DNA from: JBBQVZ01 sp963695975
GTDB taxonomy: Bacteria > Actinomycetota > UBA4738 > HRBIN12
Reading direction: 5' to 3'
Assembly (NCBI GenBank): GCA_963695975.1
Contig: CAVOIB010000011.1
Coordinates: forward strand, 62,001 to 126,000
Length of the DNA stretch: 64,000 nucleotides
The notes under the pieces were generated by a model. The model did no database searches, had not been told where the DNA came from, and saw only the letters and a program-made list of their open reading frames with translations. A program made the position numbers and the translations under genes. This document shows, one piece after another, positions 25,537-34,952 of the stretch. Each line of letters begins with the position of its first letter. Position 1 is the first letter of the stretch.

Positions 25537-27627
25537 TTGAAGACCTACGACGCGAAGGACATCCGCAACGTCCTGCTGGTGGGCCACGGCGGCTCCGGGA
25601 AGACGACGTTGCTCGAGGCCATGCTGTTCACGTCGGGCGCCATCACACGGATGGGCACCGTCGAGGACGGCAACACCGTCTCGGACCACGATCCCGATGA
25701 GCAGCGCAAGAACATCTCGGTCTCGCTCTCGATGGCGCCGATCGAGTGGGAGGGCGTGAAGATCAACGTGCTGGATGCCCCTGGGTATGCCGACTTCATC
25801 GGGGATCTGCGTTCCGCCGTCCGCGCCGTGGACGCCGTGATCGTCGTCGTGTCGGCCGTCGACGGCGTGGAGGTTCAGACCGAGGCGGCGTGGGAGCTCG
25901 CCGTCGAAGCCGGCCTGCCGCGCGCCATCTTCGTGAACAAGCTCGACCGCGAGCGTTCGTCGTTCCAGACCACGCTGGAGCAGCTCGTGTCGTCGTTCGG
26001 GAACCAGATCGCACCGCTCGAGCTGCCGATCGGCGCCGAGCATGAGTTCAGCGGGGTCGCGGACCTCCTGCACGAGAAAGCCGACCTGTACCCGAGCGGC
26101 CCGATCGCGCAGGAGGGCGAGTGGCCCGACGAGATCCACGCGATCGCCGATCCCGCGCGGGAGAAGCTGATGGAGGCGGTCGCTGAGGCGGATGACGATC
26201 TGATCGAGAAGTATCTGGAAGAGGGCGCGCTCGCCGAGGAAGAGATCGTCATAGGCGTGAAGGCCGGGTTCGCGAACGCTCGGATCGCGCCCGTGATCTG
26301 CGGGTCCGCCGCCAAGGCGATCGGCGTTGACCGGCTGCTCGCGTTCATCACGGAGGAGTTCCCGTCCCCGCTCGACCGCGAGCCCGTCGAGGTGACCACG
26401 AAGGCCGGAGAAACGAAGCCGCGTCCGTGCGACGCGGGTGGACCTGCCGCGGCGTTCGTCTTCAAGACGGTGTCGGACCCGTTCGTCGGCCACATCACGA
26501 TGTTCCGCGTGTTCAGCGGGAAGGTCCGGCCCGACTCAACCGTGTTCAACGCGACGCAGAACACCGAGGAGCGGATCGGCCAGCTGTTCGCGTTGCGGGG
26601 CAAGGAACACGAGAACGTTTCGGAGGTAGCCGCCGGTGACATCGGCGCGGTGGCCAAGCTCGCGCACACGCATACCGGCGACACCTTGTCCACCAAGGAC
26701 GACCCCGTGCAGCTTCCGCAGATAGAGCTGCCCGAGCCTCTGCTCGCCTACGCGGTCGAGCCAAAGACCAAGGGGGACGAGGACAAGCTCTCGACGGGGC
26801 TCGCCCGCCTGCGCGAGGAGGATCCGACGCTCCGCGTCGCCCGCACCGACGAGACCCACGAGACGGTGATGTACGGCATGGGCGAGGCGCATCTCGAGGT
26901 CCAGATGGAGCGGCTCAAGCGGAAGTTCGGCGTGGAGGTTTCGACACACCCGGCCAAGATCGCCTATCGCGAGACGATCAAGGCGAAGGCGAAGGGCCTC
27001 GGCCGACACGTGAAGCAGACCGGCGGTCACGGACAGTACGCGGTCTGCAACATCGAGCTCGAGCCGCTCCCGCGCGGGGAGGGGTTCGTCTACGAGAACA
27101 AGATCTTCGGCGGCGCCATCCCGTCGCAGTTCATCCCTTCGATCGAGAAGGGCATCGTCAAGACGATGTCCGACGGCGTGATCAGCGGGAATCCGATGGT
27201 CGACCTCAAGGTCACGCTCGTGGACGGGAAGTTCCACCCGGTGGACTCCTCGGATATGGCGTTCCAGATCGCGGGCTCGCTTGCGCTGAAGGAGGCCGTG
27301 GAGGCCGCAGGGGTCGCACTGCTGGAGCCGGTCGTGGACCTGGAGGTCATCGTGCCGGAGGCCTACACGGGCGACATCATGGGCGACCTCAACTCCAAGC
27401 GCGGGAAGATCGGCGGGATGGAGCAGATCGGCGGCGGCAAGCAGCGGATCCACGCCCAGGTCCCGCAGGCGGAGGTCGCCCGGTACGTGATCGACCTACG
27501 TTCCATGACCGGCGGTCGGGGCGGGTTCTCGATGCGCTTCTCCCACTACGAGGAGATGCCTACGCAGCTCGCGCAGAAGGTCATCGCCGAGTACCAGAAG
27601 GCGCGCGAGGAAGCGCAGAAGAAGTAG
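25537..27627 (+). CDS. Elongation factor G-like GTPase (EF-G2 type)
   Basis: A 696-residue translational GTPase with G1 GHGGSGKTTLLEAM, G3 DAPGYADF, G4 NKLD and G5 GSA, then the EF-G domains including YGMGEAHLEVQMERLKRKFGV, AYRETIKAKAKG and GGRGGFSMRFSHYEEMP. The divergent G1 (GHGGSGKTT rather than AHIDAGKTT) marks the EF-G2 class found in actinobacteria, distinct from canonical FusA beside rpsL. The role may be in ribosome recycling or stress. Start TTG 25537 was chosen from AAGGAG at the right distance; the open frame further upstream overlaps pgsA and is not coding. Confidence 0.93.
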   Translation: MKTYDAKDIRNVLLVGHGGSGKTTLLEAMLFTSGAITRMGTVEDGNTVSDHDPDEQRKNISVSLSMAPIEWEGVKINVLDAPGYADFIGDLRSAVRAVDAVIVVVSAVDGVEVQTEAAWELAVEAGLPRAIFVNKLDRERSSFQTTLEQLVSSFGNQIAPLELPIGAEHEFSGVADLLHEKADLYPSGPIAQEGEWPDEIHAIADPAREKLMEAVAEADDDLIEKYLEEGALAEEEIVIGVKAGFANARIAPVICGSAAKAIGVDRLLAFITEEFPSPLDREPVEVTTKAGETKPRPCDAGGPAAAFVFKTVSDPFVGHITMFRVFSGKVRPDSTVFNATQNTEERIGQLFALRGKEHENVSEVAAGDIGAVAKLAHTHTGDTLSTKDDPVQLPQIELPEPLLAYAVEPKTKGDEDKLSTGLARLREEDPTLRVARTDETHETVMYGMGEAHLEVQMERLKRKFGVEVSTHPAKIAYRETIKAKAKGLGRHVKQTGGHGQYAVCNIELEPLPRGEGFVYENKIFGGAIPSQFIPSIEKGIVKTMSDGVISGNPMVDLKVTLVDGKFHPVDSSDMAFQIAGSLALKEAVEAAGVALLEPVVDLEVIVPEAYTGDIMGDLNSKRGKIGGMEQIGGGKQRIHAQVPQAEVARYVIDLRSMTGGRGGFSMRFSHYEEMPTQLAQKVIAEYQKAREEAQKK

Positions 27628-27635
27628 GACGCGGG

Positions 27636-28451
27636 TCACCCGACCGTGGCGTCGGCGAGGAAGCCGAGCAACGCGCGGTCGAACGCCTCAGGCTGCCGGA
27701 GGTTCACGACGTGATCGGTACCCTCCAGGGTCAGCTTGTGCGCGCCGAGGATCCCCAGGGCGATCAGCTCGCCGTTCCGCCGCATGTCGGGCGGATCGTG
27801 GTCGGCGATCATCACGAGGGTCGGGACGTCGATCTCGCCGAGTCGACGCGCGGCGGGCGGGTCGAGCTCCTCCTGGGCGCTCTCGTCCATGGTGAGCTCG
27901 TGCAGGTTGTCGAACGCGATGTCGCGGATCAAGCGACCCGCAGGATCTTCGGTCCCGAGCGGCGCCCAGATCTGCAGCCGGAGGTCCTCCGCCCGCTCCA
28001 ACTCCCCCGCCTCGATCGCCGCCTCGATCGGACCGTCCCGCTCCGCCCACCAATCGTCCTCTTCCTCGAGCGGTTCGACCCCTCCCAGACCGGAGGCGAC
28101 GGGCACGAGCGCCCAGACGCGACCCGGGTGCTCGAGCGTGAAGTCGATCGCGATCCCGCCGCCCATCGAACAGCCCACGAGCGCGGTCTGCGCTGCGCCG
28201 ACGGCGTCGAGGACGGCGAGCAGGTCCCGCACATGCGAGTAGGGCTCCCCCGTGAGCCGGCTCGACCGTCCGTAGCCGCGCACGTCGTATCGCGTCACGC
28301 GGTAACCGGCGTCGACGAGCACGGGTATCTGGGGGTCCCACGTCCGCGAGTCCCACAAACCAGGATGGATCAGCGTGACGTCAAGGCCCGCACCGAGCAC
28401 CTCGTAGGCAAGACGTCCGCCCGGCACCTCGACGAACCGTTCTTCGTTCAC
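27636..28451 (-). CDS. Alpha/beta-hydrolase fold protein
   Basis: A 271-residue hydrolase with the oxyanion region LIHPGLWDSRTWDPQ, nucleophile elbow VGCSMGGG (Ser, about residue 98), the acidic residue in MIADHDPPD and catalytic histidine in GTDHVVN. This resembles 3-oxoadipate enol-lactonase-like hydrolases, but the substrate cannot be read. GTG 28451 overlaps the HIT gene stop by four bases. It converges with the EF-G2 gene, whose stop is 8 bases away. Confidence 0.88.
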   Translation of the reverse strand: MNEERFVEVPGGRLAYEVLGAGLDVTLIHPGLWDSRTWDPQIPVLVDAGYRVTRYDVRGYGRSSRLTGEPYSHVRDLLAVLDAVGAAQTALVGCSMGGGIAIDFTLEHPGRVWALVPVASGLGGVEPLEEEDDWWAERDGPIEAAIEAGELERAEDLRLQIWAPLGTEDPAGRLIRDIAFDNLHELTMDESAQEELDPPAARRLGEIDVPTLVMIADHDPPDMRRNGELIALGILGAHKLTLEGTDHVVNLRQPEAFDRALLGFLADATVG

Positions 28452-28936
28452 GCGTCGAACCGCCGCTTGAGCTTCGCGAACGTCTCGGCCAGCAACTCGG
28501 GGAGGACCCGGGTCTGCCCCACGACCGGCATGAAGTTCGTGTCGCCCCCCCACCGCGGGACGACATGCCAATGCAGGTGCCCGGGGATACCGGCTCCGGC
28601 GACGCGACCGAGGTTCACACCGACGTTGAAGCCGTGCGGGTCCGACTCGATACGGATCGCTCGGATCGATCGCTGCATCAGTGAGGCGATCTCCGCGTTC
28701 TCGTCGGCCGTCAGATCCTCCAACTCACCGGCGTGACGCACCGGTAACACCAGTAGGTGACCGGGGTTGTAGGGGTACTTCGCAAGGATCACGAACGCGA
28801 GGTCGCTCCGTAGGAGGATCCGATCTTCACCCGAACCCTCATCGGCGAGGATCGCGCAGAAGACACATCCGCCGCCGTCGGTCTCCTTGGCGGACTCGAT
28901 GTACCCCATCCGCCATGGACTCCACAGATGCTCCAC
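28448..28936 (-). CDS. HIT-family nucleotide hydrolase or phosphorylase
   Basis: A 162-residue protein with the histidine-triad motif HLHWHVVPR at about residues 120-128. It starts MEHLWSPWRMGYI, with FCAIL preceding YPYNPGHLLVLPVRH. This N-terminus matches the actinobacterial AP4A phosphorylase-type HIT protein usually encoded just before pgsA. Here thrS lies 7 bases upstream. It acts on diadenosine polyphosphates or AMP conjugates, by family inference. Confidence 0.92.
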   Translation of the reverse strand: MEHLWSPWRMGYIESAKETDGGGCVFCAILADEGSGEDRILLRSDLAFVILAKYPYNPGHLLVLPVRHAGELEDLTADENAEIASLMQRSIRAIRIESDPHGFNVGVNLGRVAGAGIPGHLHWHVVPRWGGDTNFMPVVGQTRVLPELLAETFAKLKRRFDA

Positions 28937-28943
28937 CCTGTGT

Positions 28944-30878
28944 TCAGTCCCCGAACCGCGTCTGGGTCACGGCGCGGCTGCGGAGCTCGTCGACGAGCGC
29001 CGTCACGACGTCGTCGAACGCGAGCCCTGGAGTTTCGGTGCCCTCCCGGTCGCGGACCGTGAACGTGCCGGCTTCGATATCGCGATCGCCGACCACCAGC
29101 GTGTACGGCGCTTTCATCAGCTGGGACGCGCGGATCTTCTTGCCGACGGTCTCCTTCGAGTCGTCGACGAACGGCCGGAGCCCGGCGTCGCGAGCGAGGG
29201 CCGCCAGCTCTTCGCAGGTGCCGATGTGGCGGTCGGCGACGGGCACGAAGCGGATGTGCTCGGGAGACAGCCAGAGTGGGAACGCTCCCGCGTAGTGCTC
29301 GATCAACACCGCGCTGAAGCGCTCGAGCGTCCCGAGGATCGCGCGGTGCACCATCACCGGGCGATGCCGCTGGTTGTCCTCGGCGGAGTACTCCATGTCG
29401 AACCGCTCGGGCAGCGCGAAGTCGCATTGCACCGTGGTCAGCTGCCAGAGCCGGCCGATCGCATCCTTGAAGTGGAAGTCGACCTTCGGACCGTAGAACG
29501 CTCCTTCGCCCTCCGCCACCTCGTAGCCCAGCCCGCTCTTGTCGAGGGCCTGCCTGAGCGCTTCGGTCGCGCGCTCCCACATCTCCGGTTCCCCGATCGC
29601 GAGGCCTGGCTTCGTGGACAGGTGCACGATCGGCTCCGAGAACCCGAACGTCCGATGGATCTCGAGCGTGAGGTCGAAGACCGCGAGGATCTCGTCGATC
29701 AACTGCTCGGGCGTGCAGATGATATGAGAGTCGTCTTGGGTGCCGCCGCGGATCCGGAGCAGTCCGTGCAGCGCGCCGAGTCGCTCGTACCGGTAGATCG
29801 TGCCGAGCTCCGATAATCGCATCGGAAGGTCGCGGTAGGAACGGACCTGCGACTTGTACACGAGCACGTGGAACGGGCAGTTCATCGGCTTGACGAAGTA
29901 CTCGTTGCCCTCGCCGTCGTCCATGACCGGGTACATGTTGTCGATGTACTTCGTGGTGTGGCCGCTGGTGTCCCAGAGACCGCGCCGAGCGACGTGCGGC
30001 GTGACGACCAGGTCGTATCCGCGCTCCAGATGGAGGTTGCGCACATAATCCTCGAGCTCCTTGCGGAAGATGCCGCCGCGCGCATGCCAGATCCACAGTC
30101 CGGGACCGAGCTCGTCGGGTGACGAGAATAGGTCGAGCTGCCGACCGAGCTTGCGGTGATCGCGACGCTCGGCCTCTTCCAGCCGGACGAGATAGGCATC
30201 CAGGTCGTCCTGCGAGGCCCACGCCGTTCCGTAGATCCGCGTGAGCATCGGGCGGGACTCGTCGCCGCGCCAATACGCGCCGGCGACCGATGTCAGCTTG
30301 AACGCCCCGAGCCGGCCGGTCGTCGGTACGTGCGGCCCGAGGCAGAGGTCGACCCAGGCACCGTTGCGATACAGGGTGACCGTGTCGCCGGCGCCCACCT
30401 CGTCGCCCTCGGCGTCTAGACCGTTGATGATCTCCTGTTTGAACGGCTGATCGGCGAGCCGCCCCAGCGCGTCGGCCCGCGAGACATCCTCACGGACGAA
30501 CGGCTGGTCGGCGTCGATCAGCGCACGCATCCGCTCCTCGATCTTCGGCAGGTCGTCCGAGGACAAGGCCTTCGGCAACGAGAAGTCGTAGTAGAAGCCG
30601 TCCTCGATCGCCGGGCCGATCGCGTAGGTCGCCCCTGGATACAGCGCGCACACCGCCTGGGCCATGACGTGCGCGGTGGAGTGCCGGAGCACGTGGAGCC
30701 CGTCATCATCGGTCATCGCTACCGCCGAGACGACCGCGTCGCCCTCCGGCACGAACGACAGATCGCGGAGCTCGCCGTCCACCGTCGCCGCGATCGCATC
30801 GGCCGGCAGCACCGAGCCCACGGGCTCCCCTTCGGGCAGCTCGACGTCGGAACCGTCGGCGAGGCTCACGCGCGGCAT
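28944..30878 (-). CDS. thrS: Threonine--tRNA ligase
   Basis: A 644-residue class II synthetase. It has an N-terminal TGS domain (PRVSLADGSDVELPEGEPVG), the editing domain with LRHSTAHVMAQAV and the CLGPHVPTTG cysteine/histidine region, then the catalytic core: YFVKPMNCPFH, RYERLGALHGLLRIRGGTQDD, MVHRAILGTLERF, and the anticodon domain. ATG 30878 is the family start; the frame stays open upstream without homology. The transporter gene ends 30 bases upstream, so thrS may or may not share its promoter. Confidence 0.97.
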   Translation of the reverse strand: MPRVSLADGSDVELPEGEPVGSVLPADAIAATVDGELRDLSFVPEGDAVVSAVAMTDDDGLHVLRHSTAHVMAQAVCALYPGATYAIGPAIEDGFYYDFSLPKALSSDDLPKIEERMRALIDADQPFVREDVSRADALGRLADQPFKQEIINGLDAEGDEVGAGDTVTLYRNGAWVDLCLGPHVPTTGRLGAFKLTSVAGAYWRGDESRPMLTRIYGTAWASQDDLDAYLVRLEEAERRDHRKLGRQLDLFSSPDELGPGLWIWHARGGIFRKELEDYVRNLHLERGYDLVVTPHVARRGLWDTSGHTTKYIDNMYPVMDDGEGNEYFVKPMNCPFHVLVYKSQVRSYRDLPMRLSELGTIYRYERLGALHGLLRIRGGTQDDSHIICTPEQLIDEILAVFDLTLEIHRTFGFSEPIVHLSTKPGLAIGEPEMWERATEALRQALDKSGLGYEVAEGEGAFYGPKVDFHFKDAIGRLWQLTTVQCDFALPERFDMEYSAEDNQRHRPVMVHRAILGTLERFSAVLIEHYAGAFPLWLSPEHIRFVPVADRHIGTCEELAALARDAGLRPFVDDSKETVGKKIRASQLMKAPYTLVVGDRDIEAGTFTVRDREGTETPGLAFDDVVTALVDELRSRAVTQTRFGD

Positions 30879-30907
30879 GCCGGCCCATGATATCGGCCGC
30901 CGCATGG

Positions 30908-33460
30908 CTACTCGTACGCGATGGATTCCAGGACGTTCAGCTTGGCGGCTCGGCGCGCCGGCCAGATCGCGGCGAGCACACCGGCGAGTCCGGCGAAGAC
31001 CACGTAGAGGATGAGCTGTCCGACCGGGATCTTCAGTTCCGTGACCCCTTGCGGCGCCAGGGCCTGCTGCAGCGCCCACCCGAAGCACACACCGATCACG
31101 ACACCGAGCATGGCGCCGAGGATCGCGATGATCACCGATTCCCAGCGGATCATCCGCTTCACTTGCCTGCGGCCCATCCCGACCGCGCGGAGCAGTCCAA
31201 GTTCGCGTGTTCGTTCGAAGATCGAGAGACCGAGCGTGTTCACGATCCCGAACAGCGCGATCAGGATCGCCATCGCAAGAAGCGCCGTGACCAGGCCGAG
31301 GAGCTGGTTCACGAACCCCGCCTGCTGTTCGCGGAAGGCTGTCTGGTCCTGGACCTCGAGGCCGCCGAAGTCCTTCGTAGCGGTCTCGATCGCCGTCTGT
31401 GTCCTTGCTGGATCGGCCCCGGGTTCGAGCTTAACCATGACGAAGCTGTCGAGCTGTTCGGTGAAGTACTTCTGGTACGTGGCGAGCGAAACGAGATAGT
31501 CACCGCCCACGACGCCGTTCTCGCTGAAGGTCCCGCCCATGGTGAGCGGCTCCTTGCCGGTCGTCGCGAATGCCGAAGGGATCTGGTCTCCGATGCTCCA
31601 ACCTTCCTTCGTAGCCGTCTCGTCGTACGCGACGACCTTGCCGTCCTCCAGGGCTTGCAGCGCCCCGGACGACAGGTCGAGCGTCGCCACCTGATCGACC
31701 GTTGCTGGGTCGACGGCGGTGAGGAAGGCGCTCGAGCCCGAAACCTGGAACCCTCCCTGGCGGAACTCGGACACGGAGGCCACACCCGGAACGTCGCGCA
31801 CCTTCGCCGCGGCATCGGGGCTGAAGCCGGTGAACGACGACGTGTTGAGCACGAAGTCCGCTTTCAACGAGCGCTCGAGCGCCACGTCGAAGGAGGCCTT
31901 CAGCGACGCTGACAAGATCGCCACCATGGAGACCAAGCCCAGACCGATCATCAGCGCTGAGGCCGTCGAGGCGGTACGTCGCGGGTTCCGCATCGCGTTC
32001 TCGCGCCCGAGCTTGCCCTGGATCCCTCTGCCGCGGATCGGCGCACCGATCGCCCCGGCGAGGGGCCGAGCCCCGAGCGGTGACAGGATCGCGATCCCGA
32101 TGAACGTCGCGGCCGCGCCGAACCCGATCAACGCACCAGCGTTCGACTGGTTGCCGAAGAGCCCGTACAACAACGCGGCCACACCGAGCCCGGTGACGAT
32201 CAACCCGCCTACGAGTCGGCGATGGAGCGTGCCGCCGACGCCCGTGTCGGCGGCCTCTCGGAGCGCCTCGACCGGGGCCACCCGCGCCGCTCGTCGGGCG
32301 GGCAGGATCGATGCCGCGACGGTGACCACCGTGCCGACCACGAACGCCGCCACGACCGTGCGCGGCTGCAGTTGCATCGACGTGCTGGGCAGATCCAGCC
32401 CGAACGCGGCGAGCAGGCCTTTCAACCCGAGGGCGATCCCGATCCCCGCGACCAGCCCGAGTGCGGATGCGACCAGACCGATCACGAACGCCTCGATCAT
32501 CACCGACGACAGCACCTGTCGGCGGCTCGCCCCGATCGCTCGCAACAGGGCGAGCTCACGGGTGCGCTGCGCCACGATGATCGAGAACGTATTGAAGATG
32601 ATGAACGCGCCAACGAACAACGCGATGAACGCGAACACGAGCAGGGCCGTGCGGAAGAACCCGAGCGCCTCCTGGAGCTGCTTCGCCTGCTCGTCGGCCA
32701 CCTTCGAGCTCGTGACGGCCTCGGTTCCTTTCGGCAGGACGTCCGCGATGCGCTGTTGCAGTTGAACCGGCGACACGTTCGGATCGGCGACGACGTCGAT
32801 CTCATCGAACTGCCCCCGCTTGCCGAGCACGTCCTGCGCGGTCCGCGTGTCGAAGATCGCGAGCGTCGCCCCGGCTAGGTTGTCCGCGCTCCCGAACCCG
32901 GCGACGCCCGAGATCTTGAACTCGCGCGGCGGCCCCTGGAACAGGATCTTGATCGACTCGCCTACAGTGAGCTCGTACTTCTTCGCGGTGCCAGCATCCA
33001 CGGCGACCTGACCACCGTCCGAAGGCCGGCTGCCCGATCGAAGGACCAACCCGGTGCTGGTCTCGATCCAGTTCGCACCCAGGGTCGGCGGTCCAACGCC
33101 GCCGATCGCCTCGCCCGTCGCCGGGTCGATCATCTGGGCGTAGCCGACGACCCCCCCTTCAGCGGTCTTCACACCAGGCACGGCTTCGATCGTCGGCAGG
33201 ACCGTGTCCGAGACGGGAGCCCGCTCGTTCTGGCTCCCCCCGCCGGGTCCACCTTGCTCGGGTGTGAACGCCGACGTCGAGCGGACGATCACGTCGCTCC
33301 CCGCCGACGTCTGCGCGAACAGGTCGTCGAACGCCTTGTTCATGGTGTCGGTGAGGACGAACGTGCCGGCGACGAACCCGACCCCCAGTACGATCGAAAG
33401 CGCCGTGAGCGTCAGTCGGAGCTTGCGCGCCAGGAGGCTTTTCAGCGTCGCGCGGAGCAC
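30908..33460 (-). CDS. ABC transporter permease (MacB/FtsX type, two FtsX domains)
   Basis: An 850-residue permease. Helix 1 is near residues 16-36 (LTALSIVLGVGFVAGTFVL), followed by a large extracytoplasmic domain, FtsX domain 1 (FIALFVGAFIIFNTFSIIVAQRTRELALLRAIGASRRQ, first part), a middle membrane block, a second extracytoplasmic domain and FtsX domain 2 (FGIVNTLGLSIFERTRELGLLRAVG region). This architecture belongs to exporters or mechanotransmission systems for lipoproteins, peptides or drugs. The substrate is unknown. It lies 4 bases downstream of its ATPase. Confidence 0.93.
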   Translation of the reverse strand: MLRATLKSLLARKLRLTLTALSIVLGVGFVAGTFVLTDTMNKAFDDLFAQTSAGSDVIVRSTSAFTPEQGGPGGGSQNERAPVSDTVLPTIEAVPGVKTAEGGVVGYAQMIDPATGEAIGGVGPPTLGANWIETSTGLVLRSGSRPSDGGQVAVDAGTAKKYELTVGESIKILFQGPPREFKISGVAGFGSADNLAGATLAIFDTRTAQDVLGKRGQFDEIDVVADPNVSPVQLQQRIADVLPKGTEAVTSSKVADEQAKQLQEALGFFRTALLVFAFIALFVGAFIIFNTFSIIVAQRTRELALLRAIGASRRQVLSSVMIEAFVIGLVASALGLVAGIGIALGLKGLLAAFGLDLPSTSMQLQPRTVVAAFVVGTVVTVAASILPARRAARVAPVEALREAADTGVGGTLHRRLVGGLIVTGLGVAALLYGLFGNQSNAGALIGFGAAATFIGIAILSPLGARPLAGAIGAPIRGRGIQGKLGRENAMRNPRRTASTASALMIGLGLVSMVAILSASLKASFDVALERSLKADFVLNTSSFTGFSPDAAAKVRDVPGVASVSEFRQGGFQVSGSSAFLTAVDPATVDQVATLDLSSGALQALEDGKVVAYDETATKEGWSIGDQIPSAFATTGKEPLTMGGTFSENGVVGGDYLVSLATYQKYFTEQLDSFVMVKLEPGADPARTQTAIETATKDFGGLEVQDQTAFREQQAGFVNQLLGLVTALLAMAILIALFGIVNTLGLSIFERTRELGLLRAVGMGRRQVKRMIRWESVIIAILGAMLGVVIGVCFGWALQQALAPQGVTELKIPVGQLILYVVFAGLAGVLAAIWPARRAAKLNVLESIAYE

Positions 33461-33464
33461 GTCT

Positions 33465-34223
33465 TCAGGCCTCGAGCGACTTCAGGCGATCGAGGATGCG
33501 GTCGGGCGTGGGGTCGCGCATCTCGTCGACGACGTGGCCGTCGCCTAGGAAAACGATCCGGTCTGCGTAGCTCGCCGCGTTCGCGTCATGGGTGACCATC
33601 ACGATCGTCTGACCGTGATCCTTCACGGCTGAGCGAAGGAAGCCGAGCAGCTCAGCGCCCGAGTGCGAGTCTAGATTGCCGGTGGGCTCGTCCGCGAACA
33701 CGATCTCTGGGCGCGAGACCATGGCGCGCGCACCCGCCACCCGTTGCTGCTGACCGCCAGAGAGCTGGCTAGGCCGGTGGCTGAGCCGGTCCCCCAGCCC
33801 GATCGTGGAAACCACTTCATCGAGCCATGCTTTGTCCACAGCCCGGCCTGCGATGTCCAGTGGGAGCGTGATGTTCTCGCCTGCGGTCAGCGTCGGGACC
33901 AGGTTGAACGCCTGGAAGACGAACCCGACCTTGTCGCGCCGGAGTTCGGTCAACCGCTTGTCGTTCAGCTGTGTGAGATCGACGTCGCCGATGAAGACCT
34001 GTCCGTCGGTGGGAACGTCGAGGCCCGCCAGGCAATGCAGGAGCGTCGACTTGCCCGAGCCCGACGGTCCCATGATCGCGGTGAATTCTCCCGCCGCGAG
34101 CTCGAGACTCACGCCGCTAAGCGCCTCGACCGCCGCATCGCCCTCCCCATAGACCTTCCGCAGGCCCACCGCGCGTGCGGCGGCTGGCCTCGGGGGGGCG
34201 GCGGGCATCGCGATCTCGCTCAC
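33465..34223 (-). CDS. ABC transporter ATP-binding protein (LolD/MacB type)
   Basis: ATPase for the adjacent permease. It has Walker A MGPSGSGKSTLLH, Q-loop FVFQAFNLVPTLTAGENI, signature LSGGQQQRVAGARAM, Walker B IVFADEPTGNLD, and the D- and H-loops. The start is taken as GTG 34223, because GGAGG lies 6 bases upstream; an ATG at 34229 directly abuts that ribosome site and would add two residues. Confidence 0.94.
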   Translation of the reverse strand: MSEIAMPAAPPRPAAARAVGLRKVYGEGDAAVEALSGVSLELAAGEFTAIMGPSGSGKSTLLHCLAGLDVPTDGQVFIGDVDLTQLNDKRLTELRRDKVGFVFQAFNLVPTLTAGENITLPLDIAGRAVDKAWLDEVVSTIGLGDRLSHRPSQLSGGQQQRVAGARAMVSRPEIVFADEPTGNLDSHSGAELLGFLRSAVKDHGQTIVMVTHDANAASYADRIVFLGDGHVVDEMRDPTPDRILDRLKSLEA

Positions 34224-34276
34224 GGGCATCCTCCATCGGTCGGGCTCGGAACCTCGACGCTCGGGGTCCCGACCGG

Positions 34277-34348
34277 TGGGCGCGGCAGGTTTTGAACCTG
34301 CGACCTCTCGCGTGTGAGGCGAGCGCTCTCCCGCTGAGCTACGCGCCC
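34277..34348 (-). tRNA. tRNA-Val (anticodon CAC)
   Basis: The complement folds as a complete cloverleaf. The 7-base acceptor GGGCGCG pairs with CGCGCCC, with D-arm GCTC/GAGC, anticodon stem CTCGC/GCGAG with loop CTCACAC (anticodon CAC), and T-arm GCAGG/CCTGC. CCA is not fully encoded (CCG follows the discriminator A). It reads GUG codons and marks the left border of the accessory region. Confidence 0.95.
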
Positions 34349-34411
34349 GGTCGAGCTCCGTAGCCTAACAAGTCCGTGCGCAGCGCCGAGGAGATCGCTC
34401 GGGCATAAGGT

Positions 34412-34465
34412 GACGGCGGCACGTGCCCGCGTCGTGCCGCCGTCGGGCCCGGGCCGAAGGCCCGG
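34412..34465. terminator. Two adjacent GC-rich hairpins
   Basis: An 11-base perfect inverted repeat (GACGGCGGCAC / GTGCCGCCGTC, arms 34412-34422 and 34434-34444) is followed directly by a 7-base stem with GAA loop (CCGGGCC GAA GGCCCGG, 34449-34465). There is no U-run. They could act as a bidirectional structural terminator in the 222-base gap between tRNA-Val and the next gene. The structures are certain; the function is not. Confidence 0.4.
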
Positions 34466-34570
34466 ACGATGGATCGCCGGATCGGCCGAAGTCTCGCACC
34501 CTGCCACGACATCCGCAAGGTCGGAAGGACGCTGAGCCCGAGTACCTGATAGCAGGGGTTTGTCGGCCAG

Positions 34571-34837
34571 ATGGTCATCCACGGCAACTTCGGCACCGAT
34601 GATTCATTCATGGTGCGATCGCTCGTCGAAGGTGAGAGGAGGCCGGGCGAGATCTGGGTCATCCGGGTTCGGCGTCATTGGGTCGTTCGAGTCGAGGGAG
34701 AGGACATCGAGATCCCAGGCGGGAAGTCGGACGCCACCGCGCGCGCGTTCTCCATCGCGCAGCTGGGCGACGAACCACAGGTCGTCCTGATCTTCGGGCA
34801 GAACGGATCGGTCGAGGAGCGTCGAAGCTTCCGATAG
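34571..34837 (+). CDS. Small DUF2188-like protein
   Basis: An 88-residue protein with VRRHWVVRVEGEDIEIP, a helical middle (DATARAFSIAQ) and a strand ending VVLIFGQNGSVEERRSF. This is the pattern of small DUF2188-type proteins: a W-V-V strand, an Ala-rich helix, then a strand with xGxxxE. It has a clear paralogue at 37207-37431 on the other strand. Function unknown. The start may instead be the ATG at 34610 (MVRSLVEGERR). Confidence 0.6.
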   Translation: MVIHGNFGTDDSFMVRSLVEGERRPGEIWVIRVRRHWVVRVEGEDIEIPGGKSDATARAFSIAQLGDEPQVVLIFGQNGSVEERRSFR

Positions 34838-34952
34838 GCCTGGCCACCGCTCTCGCCCGTGTCCGAGCTGGGCCCGACGACTTGTCTCGTCTCGGCGATC
34901 GGGAGCATGCTTGAGCCGATACCCGTCGGCTGTTCGAAGAGCCGGAGAAGCG

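Noticed and set aside
28879..30943. T-box or other leader regulating thrS
   Set aside because: Only 29 bases separate thrS from the upstream transporter gene. There is no room for a T-box and no tRNA-like leader fold.
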